DNA of 36,941 bases from Pseudanabaena biceps PCC 7429 (GCF_000332215.1 NZ_ALWB01000022.1:1-36941); one strand, 5' to 3'. Shown: positions 8,368 through 18,201, counted from the first letter of the stretch. Notes: generated by a model not told the origin, from the sequence alone. Translations and numbers: made by a program.

Positions 8368-8733
8368 TCACTTTTCTAATAGCTCCCGTACAGTATCAAG
8401 CAAATCCTCTGGCGCAAAAGGCTTTGCTAAGTAAGCATTCGCCCCCTGTCGCAAGCCCCAATAGCGATCAGCTTTTGTTGTTTTAGCAGAACAAATAATG
8501 ATATTGATATTCCAAGTTGCGGGATTATCTCGCAATCTCCGACAAAGCTCGTAACCATTCATTTTGGGCATAATCACATCCATAATTACCAGATCGGGAT
8601 GCAGCAATTCCGTTTGTGCGATCGCTTCAACGCCATTGCTTGCAATCGCAATCTCAAATTGATTGTTTCTTAGCAAGTTGGCAATCATCTCTAGCTGCAT
8701 CTGGCTATCTTCTACAACTAAAATCTTCGACAT
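8368..8733 (-). CDS. Single-domain response regulator (CheY/PilH-like)
   Basis: The 121 residues form one receiver domain. The acidic pair is Glu8-Asp9, the phospho-acceptor is Asp52 (VIMDVIMP), the conserved Ser is in CSAKT (82) and the Lys is Lys104 (LAKPFAP). It most resembles the PilH/PatA-associated regulators of cyanobacteria, which act in type IV pilus motility, but no pil or che gene is close, so the role is open. There is no output domain; it would work by protein binding or as a phosphate sink. It is divergent from the NarL-type regulator at 9093, with a candidate operator between them (8823-8846). Confidence 0.92.
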   Translation of the reverse strand: MSKILVVEDSQMQLEMIANLLRNNQFEIAIASNGVEAIAQTELLHPDLVIMDVIMPKMNGYELCRRLRDNPATWNINIIICSAKTTKADRYWGLRQGANAYLAKPFAPEDLLDTVRELLEK

Positions 8734-8822
8734 AGAATTAACCCTCTCGTTTCTATGGGCTAATTCTAAGATTGTGTAATAGATTCCACATGAAGCGTAA
8801 GTCCTGAATTTATCTAGTACTT

Positions 8823-8846
8823 TAGTCCTATGGTCATTTAGGACTA
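8823..8846. promoter_or_regulatory. Inverted repeat TAGTCCTA-N8-TAGGACTA between two regulators
   Basis: Perfect 8-base arms lie in the divergent region of the receiver gene (start 8733) and the NarL-type gene (start 9093). A related AGTCCTGA occurs at 8800-8807. NarL-family regulators bind short inverted heptamers, so autoregulation is possible; this is inferred. Confidence 0.4.
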
Positions 8847-8893
8847 TGGCTACTTGATTGCCAATTCAGAAACGGTTAATCTGGAGAGCATCG

Positions 8894-8997
8894 TAAGTAG
8901 TTCGGCATAATTAAAAAACAAAACCAGCGAGCGTACCTCCCGCTACGTGGGCGTTACGCTCGTCAAGGTTTTAAGTTTACTTATGCTTAGCTACTTA
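8894..8997. mobile_element. F1 element with GTACCG-type core, full ends
   Basis: It runs from TAAGTAGTTCGGCATAATTA to TTACTTATGCTTAGCTACTTA. The core GCGAGCGTACCTCCCGC / GTGGGCGTTACGCTCGT has several mismatches. Its right part is the uninterrupted reference for the nested insertion at 25.3 kb. Confidence 0.8.
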
Positions 8998-9092
8998 ATA
9001 TGTTGATCCTCGCCAATGTATGCCCATGCAAGACAATGGTAATCCTTTGGAAAACGAACTAGCGATCGCCTAAACCTAGATGGTCAAATCCT

Positions 9093-9740
9093 ATGAAAAT
9101 CCGCGTTTTACTTGTAGACGATCATCCCTTTATTCGTCGCGCCCTCACCATCTCCCTTGGTGATGAAGTTTCCTTGGAGATTGTAGGTGAAGCGGAAAAT
9201 GGTAAATTGGCGATCGAGCAGGTGGAAAGGCTTAAGCCTGATGTTGTGCTCATGGATGTGCAAATGCCTGTTATGGATGGCGTAGAGGCAACAAGACAAA
9301 TATGTGATCGCGCTCCTGACAGCAAAATTCTCATATTAACGATCGACGATACAGAAGAATATATTTCTCAAGCCTTAAAGTATGGTGCATCAGGCTATAT
9401 CTTAAAAAATACGCCACCTGAAGAATTAGCATTTGCGATTCAGGCGGTATATCGTGGTTATATGCATCTAGACTTAACGTTAGGGAGAAAGGCGATCGCA
9501 CGGATTCCTGAGGTTGCCGAAGTTTCCACAGGTGACTGGTATAAGCTCACGCCTAGGGAACAGCAGATAGTACAGTTAATTGCCACGGGGGCAAATAACG
9601 AGGAAATTGCAAATCAGCTTTATATCTCAACCCGAACAGTGAAAAATCATATTACCAATATTCTTAGCCAACTAAATTTGCGGAATCGGACTCAGATCGC
9701 CATTTTAGCAACTTCCATCCAAGCCCTCGCCAAAGTTTAA
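9093..9740 (+). CDS. NarL/LuxR-family response regulator
   Basis: This 215-residue two-domain transcription factor has an N-terminal receiver (1-125) with DD at 9-10, phospho-acceptor Asp55 (VLMDVQMP), Thr in LTIDD and Lys in ILKNTPPEE. The LuxR-type HTH covers about 148-210: LTPREQQIVQLIATG, then NEEIANQLYISTRTVKNHITNI as the DNA-binding helices. It should bind DNA when phosphorylated. It converges with the large hybrid kinase ending at 9851, and the lone receiver gene is divergent on its other side, so these three could form a phosphorelay; this is inferred from position. A hairpin at 9756-9808 separates it from the kinase. Confidence 0.93.
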   Translation: MKIRVLLVDDHPFIRRALTISLGDEVSLEIVGEAENGKLAIEQVERLKPDVVLMDVQMPVMDGVEATRQICDRAPDSKILILTIDDTEEYISQALKYGASGYILKNTPPEELAFAIQAVYRGYMHLDLTLGRKAIARIPEVAEVSTGDWYKLTPREQQIVQLIATGANNEEIANQLYISTRTVKNHITNILSQLNLRNRTQIAILATSIQALAKV

Positions 9741-9755
9741 AAATCATCAAAAGCC

Positions 9756-9808
9756 AAAACCAGAGAGCGTACCGCAATTGTAACGGGCAGTACGCTCTTC
9801 TCGTTTTT
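9756..9808 (+). terminator. Hairpin with T run after the NarL-type gene
   Basis: AAAACCAGAGAGCGTACCG pairs imperfectly with CAGTACGCTCTTCTCGTTTTT. The flanks AAAAC/GTTTTT and the GAGCGTAC core place it with the F1 GTACCG-type hairpins. It ends in five T, so it could terminate both convergent genes. Confidence 0.6.
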
Positions 9809-9850
9809 ATAGCAACGTAAATACCATGTCAGTGTTGCTTTTGGCAAAGT

Positions 9851-12800
9851 CTAGGAATTTTGAATTAAGGAAAACATCTCCCTTATCTTTTGCAACAAAT
9901 ATCTAGTATTGCCTGTTTTGGAATTACGACCAATTTGCTCTAAATCGTAGGATATTGCCGCAATGGATAAGAAACCTAAATTACTCGAGGCCCCTTTAAT
10001 CGAGTGGGAGAGTTTGCTAATCTCATCATAATTATTTTCAGCGATCGCTAATTCGAGTTGCGCTAAACTTTTAGAGGTAGACTGAAAATAGGTTTGTAGG
10101 AGTTCGTTTTTAAATTCTTCACTCCCATCAGCAATACTGTCAATATATGTCCAGTCAATCAGGGGCAAGGATTCGTAGGTATTGACAGGCTCTTCAAGGG
10201 GAGCGGTTCCATTAATAGGGGACTGACTATCGCGATCGCTAACTCCCTCAGGAGCAATCACACTATGGGCAAGAATCTTCGCTTCCCATTCAGCGAGTTT
10301 ATGAGCAAGATCCTCCTTGCGAATTGGCTTACTTAGATAATCATTCATACCAGAGGCAAGACAGCGATCGCGATCTTCCTTCATCGCATTGGCAGTCATC
10401 GCCACAATCGCAATCTTGGATTTTGTCGAATCCAATTGCCGAATCGCTTTCGTCGTCTCATAGCCATCCATTTCAGGCATTTGGCAATCCATCAAAATGA
10501 TGTCATAGTGAATGCATTCTAACAAGGCAAGAACTTCTTTACCATTGCCTGCCACATCTGCATCATAGCCAAAACTACGTAACTGATGTAAAGCAACTTT
10601 TTGATTGATTAAACTATCTTCGGCGATCAGGATTTTTAGCTTAGAAGTTCTGGTAATTGGACGATCTGCCGTCCTTAAAGCACCTGTTACAGGGTTTTGA
10701 TAATGGGGATTAGTAGAGATGACTTGCATCAAAACATCAAGCAATCGAGATTGTTTGATCGGCTTAACAAGGTAAAACTCAAATCCCAATTCTTTGACTC
10801 GATTGATGCCTCCACCCTGATTTAAAGAGGTAAGCATAATCAATTTTGTGTCTTTCAAGTTCGGATCGGCTTTAATCTGGCTACCCAAACTTTCGCCATC
10901 AAGATCGGGCATCTGCATGTCCAAAATCGCCAATTGATAGCGATCGCCTTCAGCAATTGCGGCTTGCAAAATAGAGATGACGTGAGATGCATTTTTGACA
11001 GCATCAACGCGCATTTGCCAAGCTGTCAACTGATAGGTCAAGATCTTACAATTAGTCTCACTGTCATCGACAATTAACACCCGTACGTCCTTAAGGTCAA
11101 CTTCACGACGAGGCTCTAACTGTTTAATTTCGGCTGAAGATTGCTTCACAAACGAGATCTGGAACCAAAATTGCGAACCTTTACCTTCTTCGCTATCAAT
11201 CCCAATTTCCCCACCCATCAGATCGACAATCTGTTTGCAAATTGCCAAGCCTAAGCCCGTACCGCCATATTTACGCGTAGTGGAAGCATCAACTTGAGTA
11301 AAGGGCTGAAATAGCTTTTTCTGAGACTCAAGGGATATGCCAATACCAGTATCTATTACTCGGAACTCAATCTTAGCAATGGATTCCGTTTCTTCCTTGA
11401 GAGAGACCTTAATAATAACTTCGCCCTGCAAGGTGAATTTAATCGCATTACTTACTAAATTTGTAAGGATTTGCCTGAGACGCGCCACATCGCCACATAG
11501 GTATGTGGGTACATTTTGATGGATTAAAGCGGCAAGCTCTAGTTTCTTTTCCTGAGCCAACATAGCCAGCAAATCAGTTACTTCTTCAACGCAGGTATTA
11601 AGATCGAAGCTAATCTCTTCTAATTCCATCTCATTAGCTTCAAGCTTTGAGAAATCAAGAATCTCATTGATTAATGTCAGTAGATTTTCACCGCTAATCC
11701 TCACCGTTTCGACAAAATCTCTCTGTAGGGGCGAAAGCTTTGTATCGGCAAGCAAACCCGTCATCCCGAGTACGGCATTCATCGGCGTACGAATTTCATG
11801 GCTCATGGTTGCAAGAAAAGCACTTTTCATCTTTGTGGCGATTTCGGCCTGATGACGAGCTTCTTTTAACTCAACATTTTGCAGATAAAGTTGCTCTCGG
11901 CGCAATGTTTCCTGTTCCAATAAAGTTGCCTGATACAGAGCAATGCCTACTTGGTTGCCAAGCTCAGTGACAAAATCCACCTCAAAATTACGCCAATGCC
12001 GAGGCTCGCTACATTGATGGGTTATTAACAATCCCCATAGCTTTTCCTTTTCAAGAATTGGTACTACTAAATTAGCCTGCACTTGAAACTGCGCCATCAA
12101 TTCCTTATAACAGTCAGTCATATCTGAAGATGAGATATTATCATTAACTACTTTTCTACCTTGACGATAGTTTTCCCATAGTCCTTGTCGAAAGCAAGTA
12201 TCTTTAACATCCGTATTTGAAGTAGGAATCCAAGGTGGCTCTACGGATTCAACGACAACCTTGCCTTCCCATTCACCGTCAAAACGATACACCAGAACGC
12301 GATCAGCTTTTAGAAATCTTCTTACCTCCTCAACAGTTGTCCTTAAAATATCTTTGATATTGAGGGATTGACGAATTCTCAAAGTAATTTGGGAAAAGAC
12401 TAACGATCGCCAGTTTTGCAAGCGGACTTCTTCCTCTACTTGGCGGCGATCGCTAATATCAGTTCCCGTGGCAATAATGTACTCGACTTCGTTTTCGGGA
12501 CTGCGTAAAGCAGTTGTCGACCAAGAAATGCACCGTCGATTACCATCTTTCGTCCGCCAGAAATTTTCATAGGTACATGGCGAATTCTGACTGGAATGAC
12601 TTTTAAAAGAGCTATAAACCAATTCTCGATCTTCATCAGATAGAAACAGATTCCCAAAATTTTGATTGCGAACTTCCTCGAAGTAGTAGCCAGTTATACT
12701 TTCGCATTGGCGATTGAATTTAATAATTTTGCCTTCTGCATCTAATACAATTACCAAGGCATCAACTGTATCTAGAACCGCGATCGAAAAGTCTCGTTCG

Positions 12801-14062
12801 TGCTTAATATCGCTCTCTAGAATGCGACGCGCATTCATTTCTTTATAAATGTTGTAGACAAAATAAAGTAATAGTCCTAGCACTCCCAGCCTAGAAATAA
12901 AAGTGAGCAAGGAAAAATTTGTGGCGTTAGCAATTAAGTTTTGTGTTTCATCTTTTAATCGCTTTGATATATCTTCTCTCTCAGAAGCAATCAGTTTTTC
13001 TAACTTTATTTCATCTAGCTCTGGATCGTTGCTATTATGTTGCCCTGATATTTGCTCTTGAGAGACTTCTGTCCCCGCAATCCGAAATAGAAACACCACT
13101 TGATGGGAAGCTTTCAATTCTTTACGAATATAGTTCGCCACATCCAGAATTATTTTTTTATGAGCTTCTCTATCTTGCGAACTATTGTGCGAACTATTGA
13201 TGCTAGTCGAGCGCCCTTCATTACCACCTGCAATTATTTTCTCTATTGACTGAAGGTCTTCCGCTAATTCTTTTGCCAAGGATTCGTATTTTTTATGGTT
13301 TTCTGGATTGTTTCGCAAGAAATATTCCTTTTGGGCAACTTTAAAGTCGCGCATCCGATCGAGCGGTATTTCAATCGACGCTAATTCCTTCTCTTGTTGA
13401 ATATATTTAAGATTAGATTCTTGCAAGCCCCGCAGATTTAGAAAGGCAATTACCCCTGTCCCAACCGCCAAAGAAGCCGCAATTCCAATCCAAGCTGCAA
13501 ACTTTTTTAGGGGATTTTTGGCATTTACGACCGTAGGTTGTTTTGCCATTGGCAAGCGACCAATTCCTGCAAAGCTTCGCCTAGTTTCGATGATATATCG
13601 CACCTGATTGGCAAGAGCTTTGAGCGCCGTGATTTGATCCTTGCTGAGTTCTCTGGGCTTGGTATCTATAATGCACAAAGTTCCCAGAGTATATCCATCT
13701 ACAGTTTTAATCGGAACTCCTGCATAAAACCGAATATCTGGAGGATCGGTTACTAGAGGGTTATCGGCAAATCGTTCGTCTTTTAAGGTGTCAGGAACGA
13801 TAAAAATATCATCTTGAAGAATAGCATGGGCACAAAAAGCTAATCTTCTTGGAGTCTCAGTAGCCGCAAGCCCTACTTTTGATTTGAACCACTGCCGTTC
13901 TTTGTCAATCAAACTAACTAAAGCGATCGGTACTTGACAAATTTGAGAGGCTAGCTGCGTAATATCATCAAAGCCTTGCTCAGGCTCTGTATCTAAGATT
14001 TTGCACTGATAAAGAGCGGCAACTCTTTCTAGTTCATTTGGTGGCTCTTGAGCAGGAATCAT
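9851..14062 (-). CDS. Large hybrid sensor kinase GAF-TM-TM-PAS-GAF-HisKA-HATPase-REC-REC-Hpt
   Basis: The 1403 residues order as follows. A first GAF (about 10-165, FCAHAI motif). A membrane segment (189-209). A helical sensor region (210-383) and a second membrane segment (384-406). PAS (425-545). A second GAF (555-715). HisKA with His755 (SHEIRTP). HATPase (855-972; N box SNAIKF, G boxes DTGIG and GTGLGLA). Two receivers with Asp1048 and Asp1192. A C-terminal Hpt with His1353 (HSIKGAS). It therefore carries a complete phosphorelay in one chain, able to pass phosphate to a separate regulator. The second GAF is of the phytochrome/cyanobacteriochrome type, with Cys651-Tyr652 where chromophore-binding proteins have Cys-His. 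The signal is unknown. The first GAF lies before the first membrane segment, so it should be cytoplasmic. The NarL-type gene converges on it. Confidence 0.93.
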   Translation of the reverse strand: MIPAQEPPNELERVAALYQCKILDTEPEQGFDDITQLASQICQVPIALVSLIDKERQWFKSKVGLAATETPRRLAFCAHAILQDDIFIVPDTLKDERFADNPLVTDPPDIRFYAGVPIKTVDGYTLGTLCIIDTKPRELSKDQITALKALANQVRYIIETRRSFAGIGRLPMAKQPTVVNAKNPLKKFAAWIGIAASLAVGTGVIAFLNLRGLQESNLKYIQQEKELASIEIPLDRMRDFKVAQKEYFLRNNPENHKKYESLAKELAEDLQSIEKIIAGGNEGRSTSINSSHNSSQDREAHKKIILDVANYIRKELKASHQVVFLFRIAGTEVSQEQISGQHNSNDPELDEIKLEKLIASEREDISKRLKDETQNLIANATNFSLLTFISRLGVLGLLLYFVYNIYKEMNARRILESDIKHERDFSIAVLDTVDALVIVLDAEGKIIKFNRQCESITGYYFEEVRNQNFGNLFLSDEDRELVYSSFKSHSSQNSPCTYENFWRTKDGNRRCISWSTTALRSPENEVEYIIATGTDISDRRQVEEEVRLQNWRSLVFSQITLRIRQSLNIKDILRTTVEEVRRFLKADRVLVYRFDGEWEGKVVVESVEPPWIPTSNTDVKDTCFRQGLWENYRQGRKVVNDNISSSDMTDCYKELMAQFQVQANLVVPILEKEKLWGLLITHQCSEPRHWRNFEVDFVTELGNQVGIALYQATLLEQETLRREQLYLQNVELKEARHQAEIATKMKSAFLATMSHEIRTPMNAVLGMTGLLADTKLSPLQRDFVETVRISGENLLTLINEILDFSKLEANEMELEEISFDLNTCVEEVTDLLAMLAQEKKLELAALIHQNVPTYLCGDVARLRQILTNLVSNAIKFTLQGEVIIKVSLKEETESIAKIEFRVIDTGIGISLESQKKLFQPFTQVDASTTRKYGGTGLGLAICKQIVDLMGGEIGIDSEEGKGSQFWFQISFVKQSSAEIKQLEPRREVDLKDVRVLIVDDSETNCKILTYQLTAWQMRVDAVKNASHVISILQAAIAEGDRYQLAILDMQMPDLDGESLGSQIKADPNLKDTKLIMLTSLNQGGGINRVKELGFEFYLVKPIKQSRLLDVLMQVISTNPHYQNPVTGALRTADRPITRTSKLKILIAEDSLINQKVALHQLRSFGYDADVAGNGKEVLALLECIHYDIILMDCQMPEMDGYETTKAIRQLDSTKSKIAIVAMTANAMKEDRDRCLASGMNDYLSKPIRKEDLAHKLAEWEAKILAHSVIAPEGVSDRDSQSPINGTAPLEEPVNTYESLPLIDWTYIDSIADGSEEFKNELLQTYFQSTSKSLAQLELAIAENNYDEISKLSHSIKGASSNLGFLSIAAISYDLEQIGRNSKTGNTRYLLQKIREMFSLIQNS

Positions 14063-14350
14063 TTAAGTTTGAATTTAGAGTTTGCAGCAATGGCTTCTAT
14101 AGTTAATTCATCTATAGGTTTAGATGCTTTCGTTAATTCCCGTGTACTAATGCTTCACTTTAATTAATTCTAATATAGCAATTGGCACAACAGTTTAAGA
14201 CTGGCTAGCTAGCAAACAAACGCAATGCTTGACCATGCATCTCCTTTCCTTTTAGGACTACCCCGTTTATTTCATGTTTTCGTCTTATTACGCCCCGTCA
14301 TAATTTGAAGATGTGTGGCGATCGCTTTCTAAATCAGCATTTTTTCACAA
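14063..14350. other. Intergenic region between the kinase and bioB, kinase side
   Basis: This part of the 515-base gap should hold the kinase promoter. I see AT-rich sequence, TATAGCAATTGG at about 14176 and one HIP1-like site, and nothing else that I can name. The bioB side holds the F1 copy and the two tandem repeats listed next. Confidence 0.4.
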
Positions 14351-14432
14351 TATAAAAACCTAAAACCTGTGGCGCACGCGCAGCGTGCGCCACAGGTTTT
14401 AGCTCTGGATTTTAATTGTGCTGAGGTACTTA
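14351..14432. mobile_element. F1 element, left end missing
   Basis: The core is a perfect hairpin, CTAAAACCTGTGGCGCACGC-GCA- plus complement (14360-14402). The right end is TTAATTGTGCTGAGGTACTTA. The left TAAGTAG end is absent. Confidence 0.75.
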
Positions 14433-14433
14433 C

Positions 14434-14471
14434 CTTTTTAAAATAGCTTTTTAAAATAGCTTTCTAAAGTA
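14434..14471. repeat. 13-bp tandem repeat CTTTTTAAAATAG
   Basis: Two exact copies (14434-14446, 14447-14459) and a diverged third (CTTTCTAAAGTA) directly precede the 24-bp repeat. Confidence 0.75.
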
Positions 14472-14542
14472 CTTTTCGCCGCACCTTGCGCGACACTTTT
14501 CGCCGTATCTTGCACTGCACTTTTCGCAGTACAATGGGGCTG
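14471..14542. promoter_or_regulatory. Three 24-bp direct repeats upstream of bioB
   Basis: ACTTTTCGCCGCA, ACTTTTCGCCGTA and ACTTTTCGCAGTA begin at 14471, 14495 and 14519, an exact 24-base period (about two helix turns plus), with a TTGCGC/TTGCAC between them. TATATT at 14553-14558 is a possible -10 box. The arrangement suits repeated binding sites for a regulator of biotin synthesis; no protein can be named. Confidence 0.55.
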
Positions 14543-14577
14543 TCGCGATCCTCTATATTGTAAGCATAAATATTCCC

Positions 14578-15516
14578 TTGATTTCCCTTGAATCCGTTAC
14601 CAAGCTTTACCACCAGCCTTTGTTGTCTCTAGTATTTGAGGCGCAATCAGTCCATCGCCAATATCACCAAACCGATACTGTCCAATTATGTACGCTATCA
14701 AACATTAAGTCAGGGCGATGTCCCGAAGATTGCAAGTATTGCCCTCAAAGCGCTCGTTATCCTACAGAGGTAGAAACCTATCCGCTCCTCCCCTTAGATG
14801 AGGTGATCGATCAAGCTCGCGAAGCAAAGAAACATGGTGCAACCCGCTTCTGTATGGGAGCCGCATGGCGCAATGCTCCCGATGGAGAAGAGTTCGATCG
14901 CGTAATCCAAATGGTGGAAGCGGTCGCAGGCATGGGAATGGAAGCTTGCGTAACGATGGGGATGTTGCGTCCCGAACAGGCTCATCGCTTAGCCAAAGCA
15001 GGGCTAACGGCCTATAACCACAATCTTGATACTTCTGAAAGTTTCTATCCCGAAATTATTACGACTCGCACCTATCGCGATCGGCTCGAAACCATTCAGT
15101 ATGTAGCTGAGGCGGGGATTCAAGTTTGTTGTGGCGGTATTGTCGGCATGGGCGAGACCGATCGCGATCGCATTGATCTTTTGTATACCTTAGCCAATCT
15201 CACCCCTCAACCAGAGTCAGTCCCTATTAACGCTCTATCGGCGGTCAAGGGAACTCCCTTTGGCGATCTCGAAGCGATCGATCCGCTTGTCATCGTCAGA
15301 ATGGTGGCAACGGCAAGGGTATTAATGCCTAAAGCGATCGTGCGCCTTTCCGCAGGACGCGATCGCTTGAGTACCTCCGATCAAGCTCTCTGCTTCCTCG
15401 CAGGCGCTAATTCTATCTTCTCTAGTGAGAAACTTCTGACTACCGCCAATCCAGATTGGCAAGAAGATAGCATTATGTTTGAGAAGCTCGGTGTCAAGCC
15501 CAAAGATCTTGTATAA
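14578..15516 (+). CDS. bioB: Biotin synthase (radical SAM)
   Basis: BioB inserts sulfur into dethiobiotin to make biotin, the last step of the pathway. The radical-SAM cluster motif is CPEDCKYC (Cys48, Cys52, Cys55) preceded by LSNIKSG. NHNLDTS, GGIVGMGE and RLSAGRDRLS are the conserved substrate and cluster motifs. At 312 residues it is near the family length. No ATG or GTG lies in the open frame before the conserved N-terminus. The TTG at 14578 gives ISLESVTKLYHQPLLSLVFEAQ, which lines up with known BioB N-termini. There is no good ribosome binding site. No other bio gene is adjacent. The stop TAA at 15514-15516 lies at the left end of a repeat element. Confidence 0.95.
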   Translation: MISLESVTKLYHQPLLSLVFEAQSVHRQYHQTDTVQLCTLSNIKSGRCPEDCKYCPQSARYPTEVETYPLLPLDEVIDQAREAKKHGATRFCMGAAWRNAPDGEEFDRVIQMVEAVAGMGMEACVTMGMLRPEQAHRLAKAGLTAYNHNLDTSESFYPEIITTRTYRDRLETIQYVAEAGIQVCCGGIVGMGETDRDRIDLLYTLANLTPQPESVPINALSAVKGTPFGDLEAIDPLVIVRMVATARVLMPKAIVRLSAGRDRLSTSDQALCFLAGANSIFSSEKLLTTANPDWQEDSIMFEKLGVKPKDLV

Positions 15517-15716
15517 CAGCTCAAAATGGCTACGCCATTTTGAGCTTTGAAAACCCTTACTAGGTTTGGCTTTTACAGCGCTTTGCGCTCACACCCAAAC
15601 CAAGGAAATTTTTGAAAGCGTTGCTTCGCAACGCTTTCAAAAATTTCCTTGTGGTTCGTTTGATCGATAATTGCTGTAATTCACAAAAGTGTTGTCACAC
15701 TTTCGTGAACTGGTAT
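15513..15716. mobile_element. F2 element interrupted by an F3 element
   Basis: The F2 left hairpin GCTCAAAATGGC-TAC-GCCATTTTGAGC starts at the bioB stop codon. The spacer AAAACCCTTACTAGGTTTGG follows, then the F3 insertion (15574-15678), then the F2 right hairpin ATTCACAAAAGTG...CACTTTCGTGAA and TGGTA, followed by TAA. The spacer matches the F2 copies at 25.4 and 29.4 kb. Confidence 0.8.
15574..15678. mobile_element. F3 MITE-like element, copy 2, inside F2
   Basis: It runs TACAGCGCTTTGCG to AATTGCTGTA, the reverse complement arrangement of the copy at 49-153. Compared with the uninterrupted F2 at 25.4 kb (GTTTTTAATTCAC), the junctions read TTT-TA-CAGC and GCTG-TA-ATTCAC, a TA target duplication. 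The inner hairpin is AAATTTTTGAAAGCGTTGC-TTC- plus its complement. Confidence 0.8.
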
Positions 15717-15720
15717 AAAT

Positions 15721-15753
15721 AGGGATGGGCGGCGCTTTGCGCCGCCCATCCCT
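15721..15753 (-). terminator. Hairpin after ppk1
   Basis: AGGGATGGGCGGCGC-TTT-GCGCCGCCCATCCCT, 15-base perfect arms. It lies about 20 bases past the ppk1 stop on the minus strand and may terminate ppk1. Confidence 0.65.
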
Positions 15754-15771
15754 TTATCTTAAGATGCGTTA

Positions 15772-18009
15772 TCAGGCAAATTCAGGTCTACCCTGTGACA
15801 TAAAATGTTTTTGAGAACTCATCTCAGGTTCTCCATCCTTAGGAACTCGCTGGGTATAGGTTCCATCAGAACTGAGATCCCAAGCTTGGCGATTATCGGC
15901 GAGGATAATTTCGAGAATTTGTTTCAACTCTTTAATCAAAGATGTATTTTCAATGGGGGTAATTACTTCTACACGAGCATCAAGATTGCGCGGCATCCAG
16001 TCTGCACTACCGATATATACCTGCTCGTCACCACCATTACTAAAATAGAAAATCCGCGAATGCTCAAGGAAACGCCCAATCACGCTAATTACGCGAATGC
16101 GATCGCTCAAGCCCTTAACCTTGGGACGAATGCAGCAGATACCACGAATGATCAGATCGATATTCACACCTACCTGAGAAGCCTCATAGAGAGCCATGAT
16201 AATTTCAGGATCGACCAGTGAATTCATCTTCGCGATAATGTAGGAAGGATAGCCCTGCTTTTGATGCTCAATTTCACGATGAATCAGTTGGAGAAACCTC
16301 TCCCGCATGTTTACAGGGGCAACTAATAGCTTGCGATAGTCCCTTTGACGGGAATATCCTGTCAAATAGTTAAACAAATCTGTTAAATCAGCTCCTAACT
16401 CATTACAGCAGCTAAAAATGCCTAGATCGCTATAAAATCTAGCGGTTTTGGGGTTATAGTTACCCGTACCAATATGAACGTAGCGTACAAGACGATCGCC
16501 TTCCTGACGCACCACCAAAGCCGTCTTAGTATGGGTTTTGAGATTCTTCAGCCCATAGACAACATGTACTCCCGCATTCTCCAGCTTTCTCGCCCAGAGA
16601 ATATTATTTGCCTCATCAAATCTTGCCTTTAACTCCACCAATACCGCTACCTGTTTGCCATTTTCCGCCGCACGAATTAGGGCATGGACAATGGGAGAAT
16701 CCCCAGAGGTACGATAGAGAGTTTGCTTGATGGCAAGGACATTAGGATCGTTCGCAGCATCTTCAATAAATCGCTGTACCGTCGTTGTAAAGGACTGATA
16801 GGGATGATGAACGAGAAAGTCTCCCTCCTGAATGATTTCAAAAATATTTTTCTCATCATCTTCCCTTTCCTTTAATCGAGGATGCGTCACCGATTTCCAA
16901 GGTTTGTCCTGATGCTCAGGTAACGGCAAAAAAGCGATCGCCATCAATGCCCCTAAGCCGATCAATCCTGGAATATCATAAACGTCCGCTTCGGTAATAC
17001 CCAGTTGAGAAATTAATTCCTTGCGAATTTCGGGTGGAATATCATCGGCAATCTCCATGCGGACAACTGGACCAAACTTTTGCTTGCGTAGTTCTTCCTG
17101 TAGCGCCGAAATCAAATCATCCGCTTCTTCTTCTTCAATATCCAGTTCTGCATCGCGGGTAATCCGAAATGGATAGTAACTCAAAATCTCCATTCCCAGA
17201 AATAGCGATTCGAGATTATGGGCAATTACCTGCTCTAAGGGAACAAAAGTATGATCGTCGGTCTCAGGAATTTTCACAAACCGAGGCAATACATTGGGAA
17301 CCTTAACCCGTGCAAAATTCTTCTCACCAGTCTCGCGATCGCGAACAATGACAACCAAGTTCAAGCTAAGATTAGAAATATAGGGAAATGGATGGGCAGG
17401 ATCGACCGCCAAGGGCGTGAGAACGGGAAATAATTTTTCCTGAAAATAGGTTTTGAGATAGCGTTGATGCTTTTTATCAATATCCTTGTAATCTAACAGC
17501 TTCACCCCATGTCGATGTAATTCTGGACGCAGCACGTTCTCAAAAAACTCATGTTGCATGGAGATCAAAGGCACAAGAGCCTGTCGGATTGCCTGTAATT
17601 GAGCTTCTAGATTGAGTCCATCATCGGTAATAACATCCATCTGCTCCGCAAACTTTTTCTTCACCCTTGCGACTCTAACCATAAAGAACTCATCAAGGTT
17701 AGTACTAAAAATCGCGAAGAATTTAGCTCGTTCAAGTAATGGAGTGCGAGAATCAATCCCCTCACTCAAAACTCTCTTATTAAAAGCAATCCAGCTTAAC
17801 TCTCGATTAAAAAGGTACACGGGTTTCTCAGATACTTTTTTACTTTTTTTCTCGGTTAATACTACTCCTGTCGAAACTGGGCTAACGACCTCTACGGTAT
17901 CTTTTAAATTCTCTTCTGAAGGATCTAACAGTGCAATTGCAGGCTCAATGACATCAACTTCTGGCACATTTGCATTTTTCTGAATTAGATCTTTTTTTAC
18001 TCTAGTCAT
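15772..18009 (-). CDS. ppk1: Polyphosphate kinase 1
   Basis: PPK1 reversibly makes polyphosphate from ATP. The 745 residues show the N domain (FNRELSWIAFNKRVL), the head domain and the two phospholipase-D-like catalytic domains. KTHTKTALVV holds His493, which matches the autophosphorylated His of E. coli PPK (His435). VHIGTGNYNP and FLEHSRIFYF (second active-site His) follow, then SADWMPRNLDARVEV. ATP-binding residues lie in HHPYQSF and LYRTSGDSP. About 60 residues at the N-terminus (to KKVSEKPVY) extend beyond the usual start and look flexible. The protein is probably peripheral to the membrane or cytoplasmic. It has no exopolyphosphatase or pho gene beside it. The start Met at 18009 is the first in frame. 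Confidence 0.97.
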   Translation of the reverse strand: MTRVKKDLIQKNANVPEVDVIEPAIALLDPSEENLKDTVEVVSPVSTGVVLTEKKSKKVSEKPVYLFNRELSWIAFNKRVLSEGIDSRTPLLERAKFFAIFSTNLDEFFMVRVARVKKKFAEQMDVITDDGLNLEAQLQAIRQALVPLISMQHEFFENVLRPELHRHGVKLLDYKDIDKKHQRYLKTYFQEKLFPVLTPLAVDPAHPFPYISNLSLNLVVIVRDRETGEKNFARVKVPNVLPRFVKIPETDDHTFVPLEQVIAHNLESLFLGMEILSYYPFRITRDAELDIEEEEADDLISALQEELRKQKFGPVVRMEIADDIPPEIRKELISQLGITEADVYDIPGLIGLGALMAIAFLPLPEHQDKPWKSVTHPRLKEREDDEKNIFEIIQEGDFLVHHPYQSFTTTVQRFIEDAANDPNVLAIKQTLYRTSGDSPIVHALIRAAENGKQVAVLVELKARFDEANNILWARKLENAGVHVVYGLKNLKTHTKTALVVRQEGDRLVRYVHIGTGNYNPKTARFYSDLGIFSCCNELGADLTDLFNYLTGYSRQRDYRKLLVAPVNMRERFLQLIHREIEHQKQGYPSYIIAKMNSLVDPEIIMALYEASQVGVNIDLIIRGICCIRPKVKGLSDRIRVISVIGRFLEHSRIFYFSNGGDEQVYIGSADWMPRNLDARVEVITPIENTSLIKELKQILEIILADNRQAWDLSSDGTYTQRVPKDGEPEMSSQKHFMSQGRPEFA

Positions 18010-18106
18010 AGGTACAAAGCTATTATTTTTTCAAATTGTTAGCGAATTCATATCAGTTGTTGACAAAACATATAAGGGACTTGCTATTAATTAAAGTACC
18101 TGTGGT

Positions 18107-18146
18107 TTCGCCTACACTCAGCCAGCGTTAGCTGAGTGTAGGCGAA
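18107..18146. repeat. Hairpin upstream of ppk1
   Basis: TTCGCCTACACTCAGC pairs perfectly with GCTGAGTGTAGGCGAA around an 8-base loop (CAGCGTTA). It lies in the 701-base gap between ppk1 and the peroxidase gene, which otherwise consists mostly of three F1 copies and further hairpins. Confidence 0.65.
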
Positions 18147-18201
18147 GCTATGTAACGTGGCGAAACATTTCTTATCCGCAAGTGCCTAGGTAGCTAAGGA
18201 A

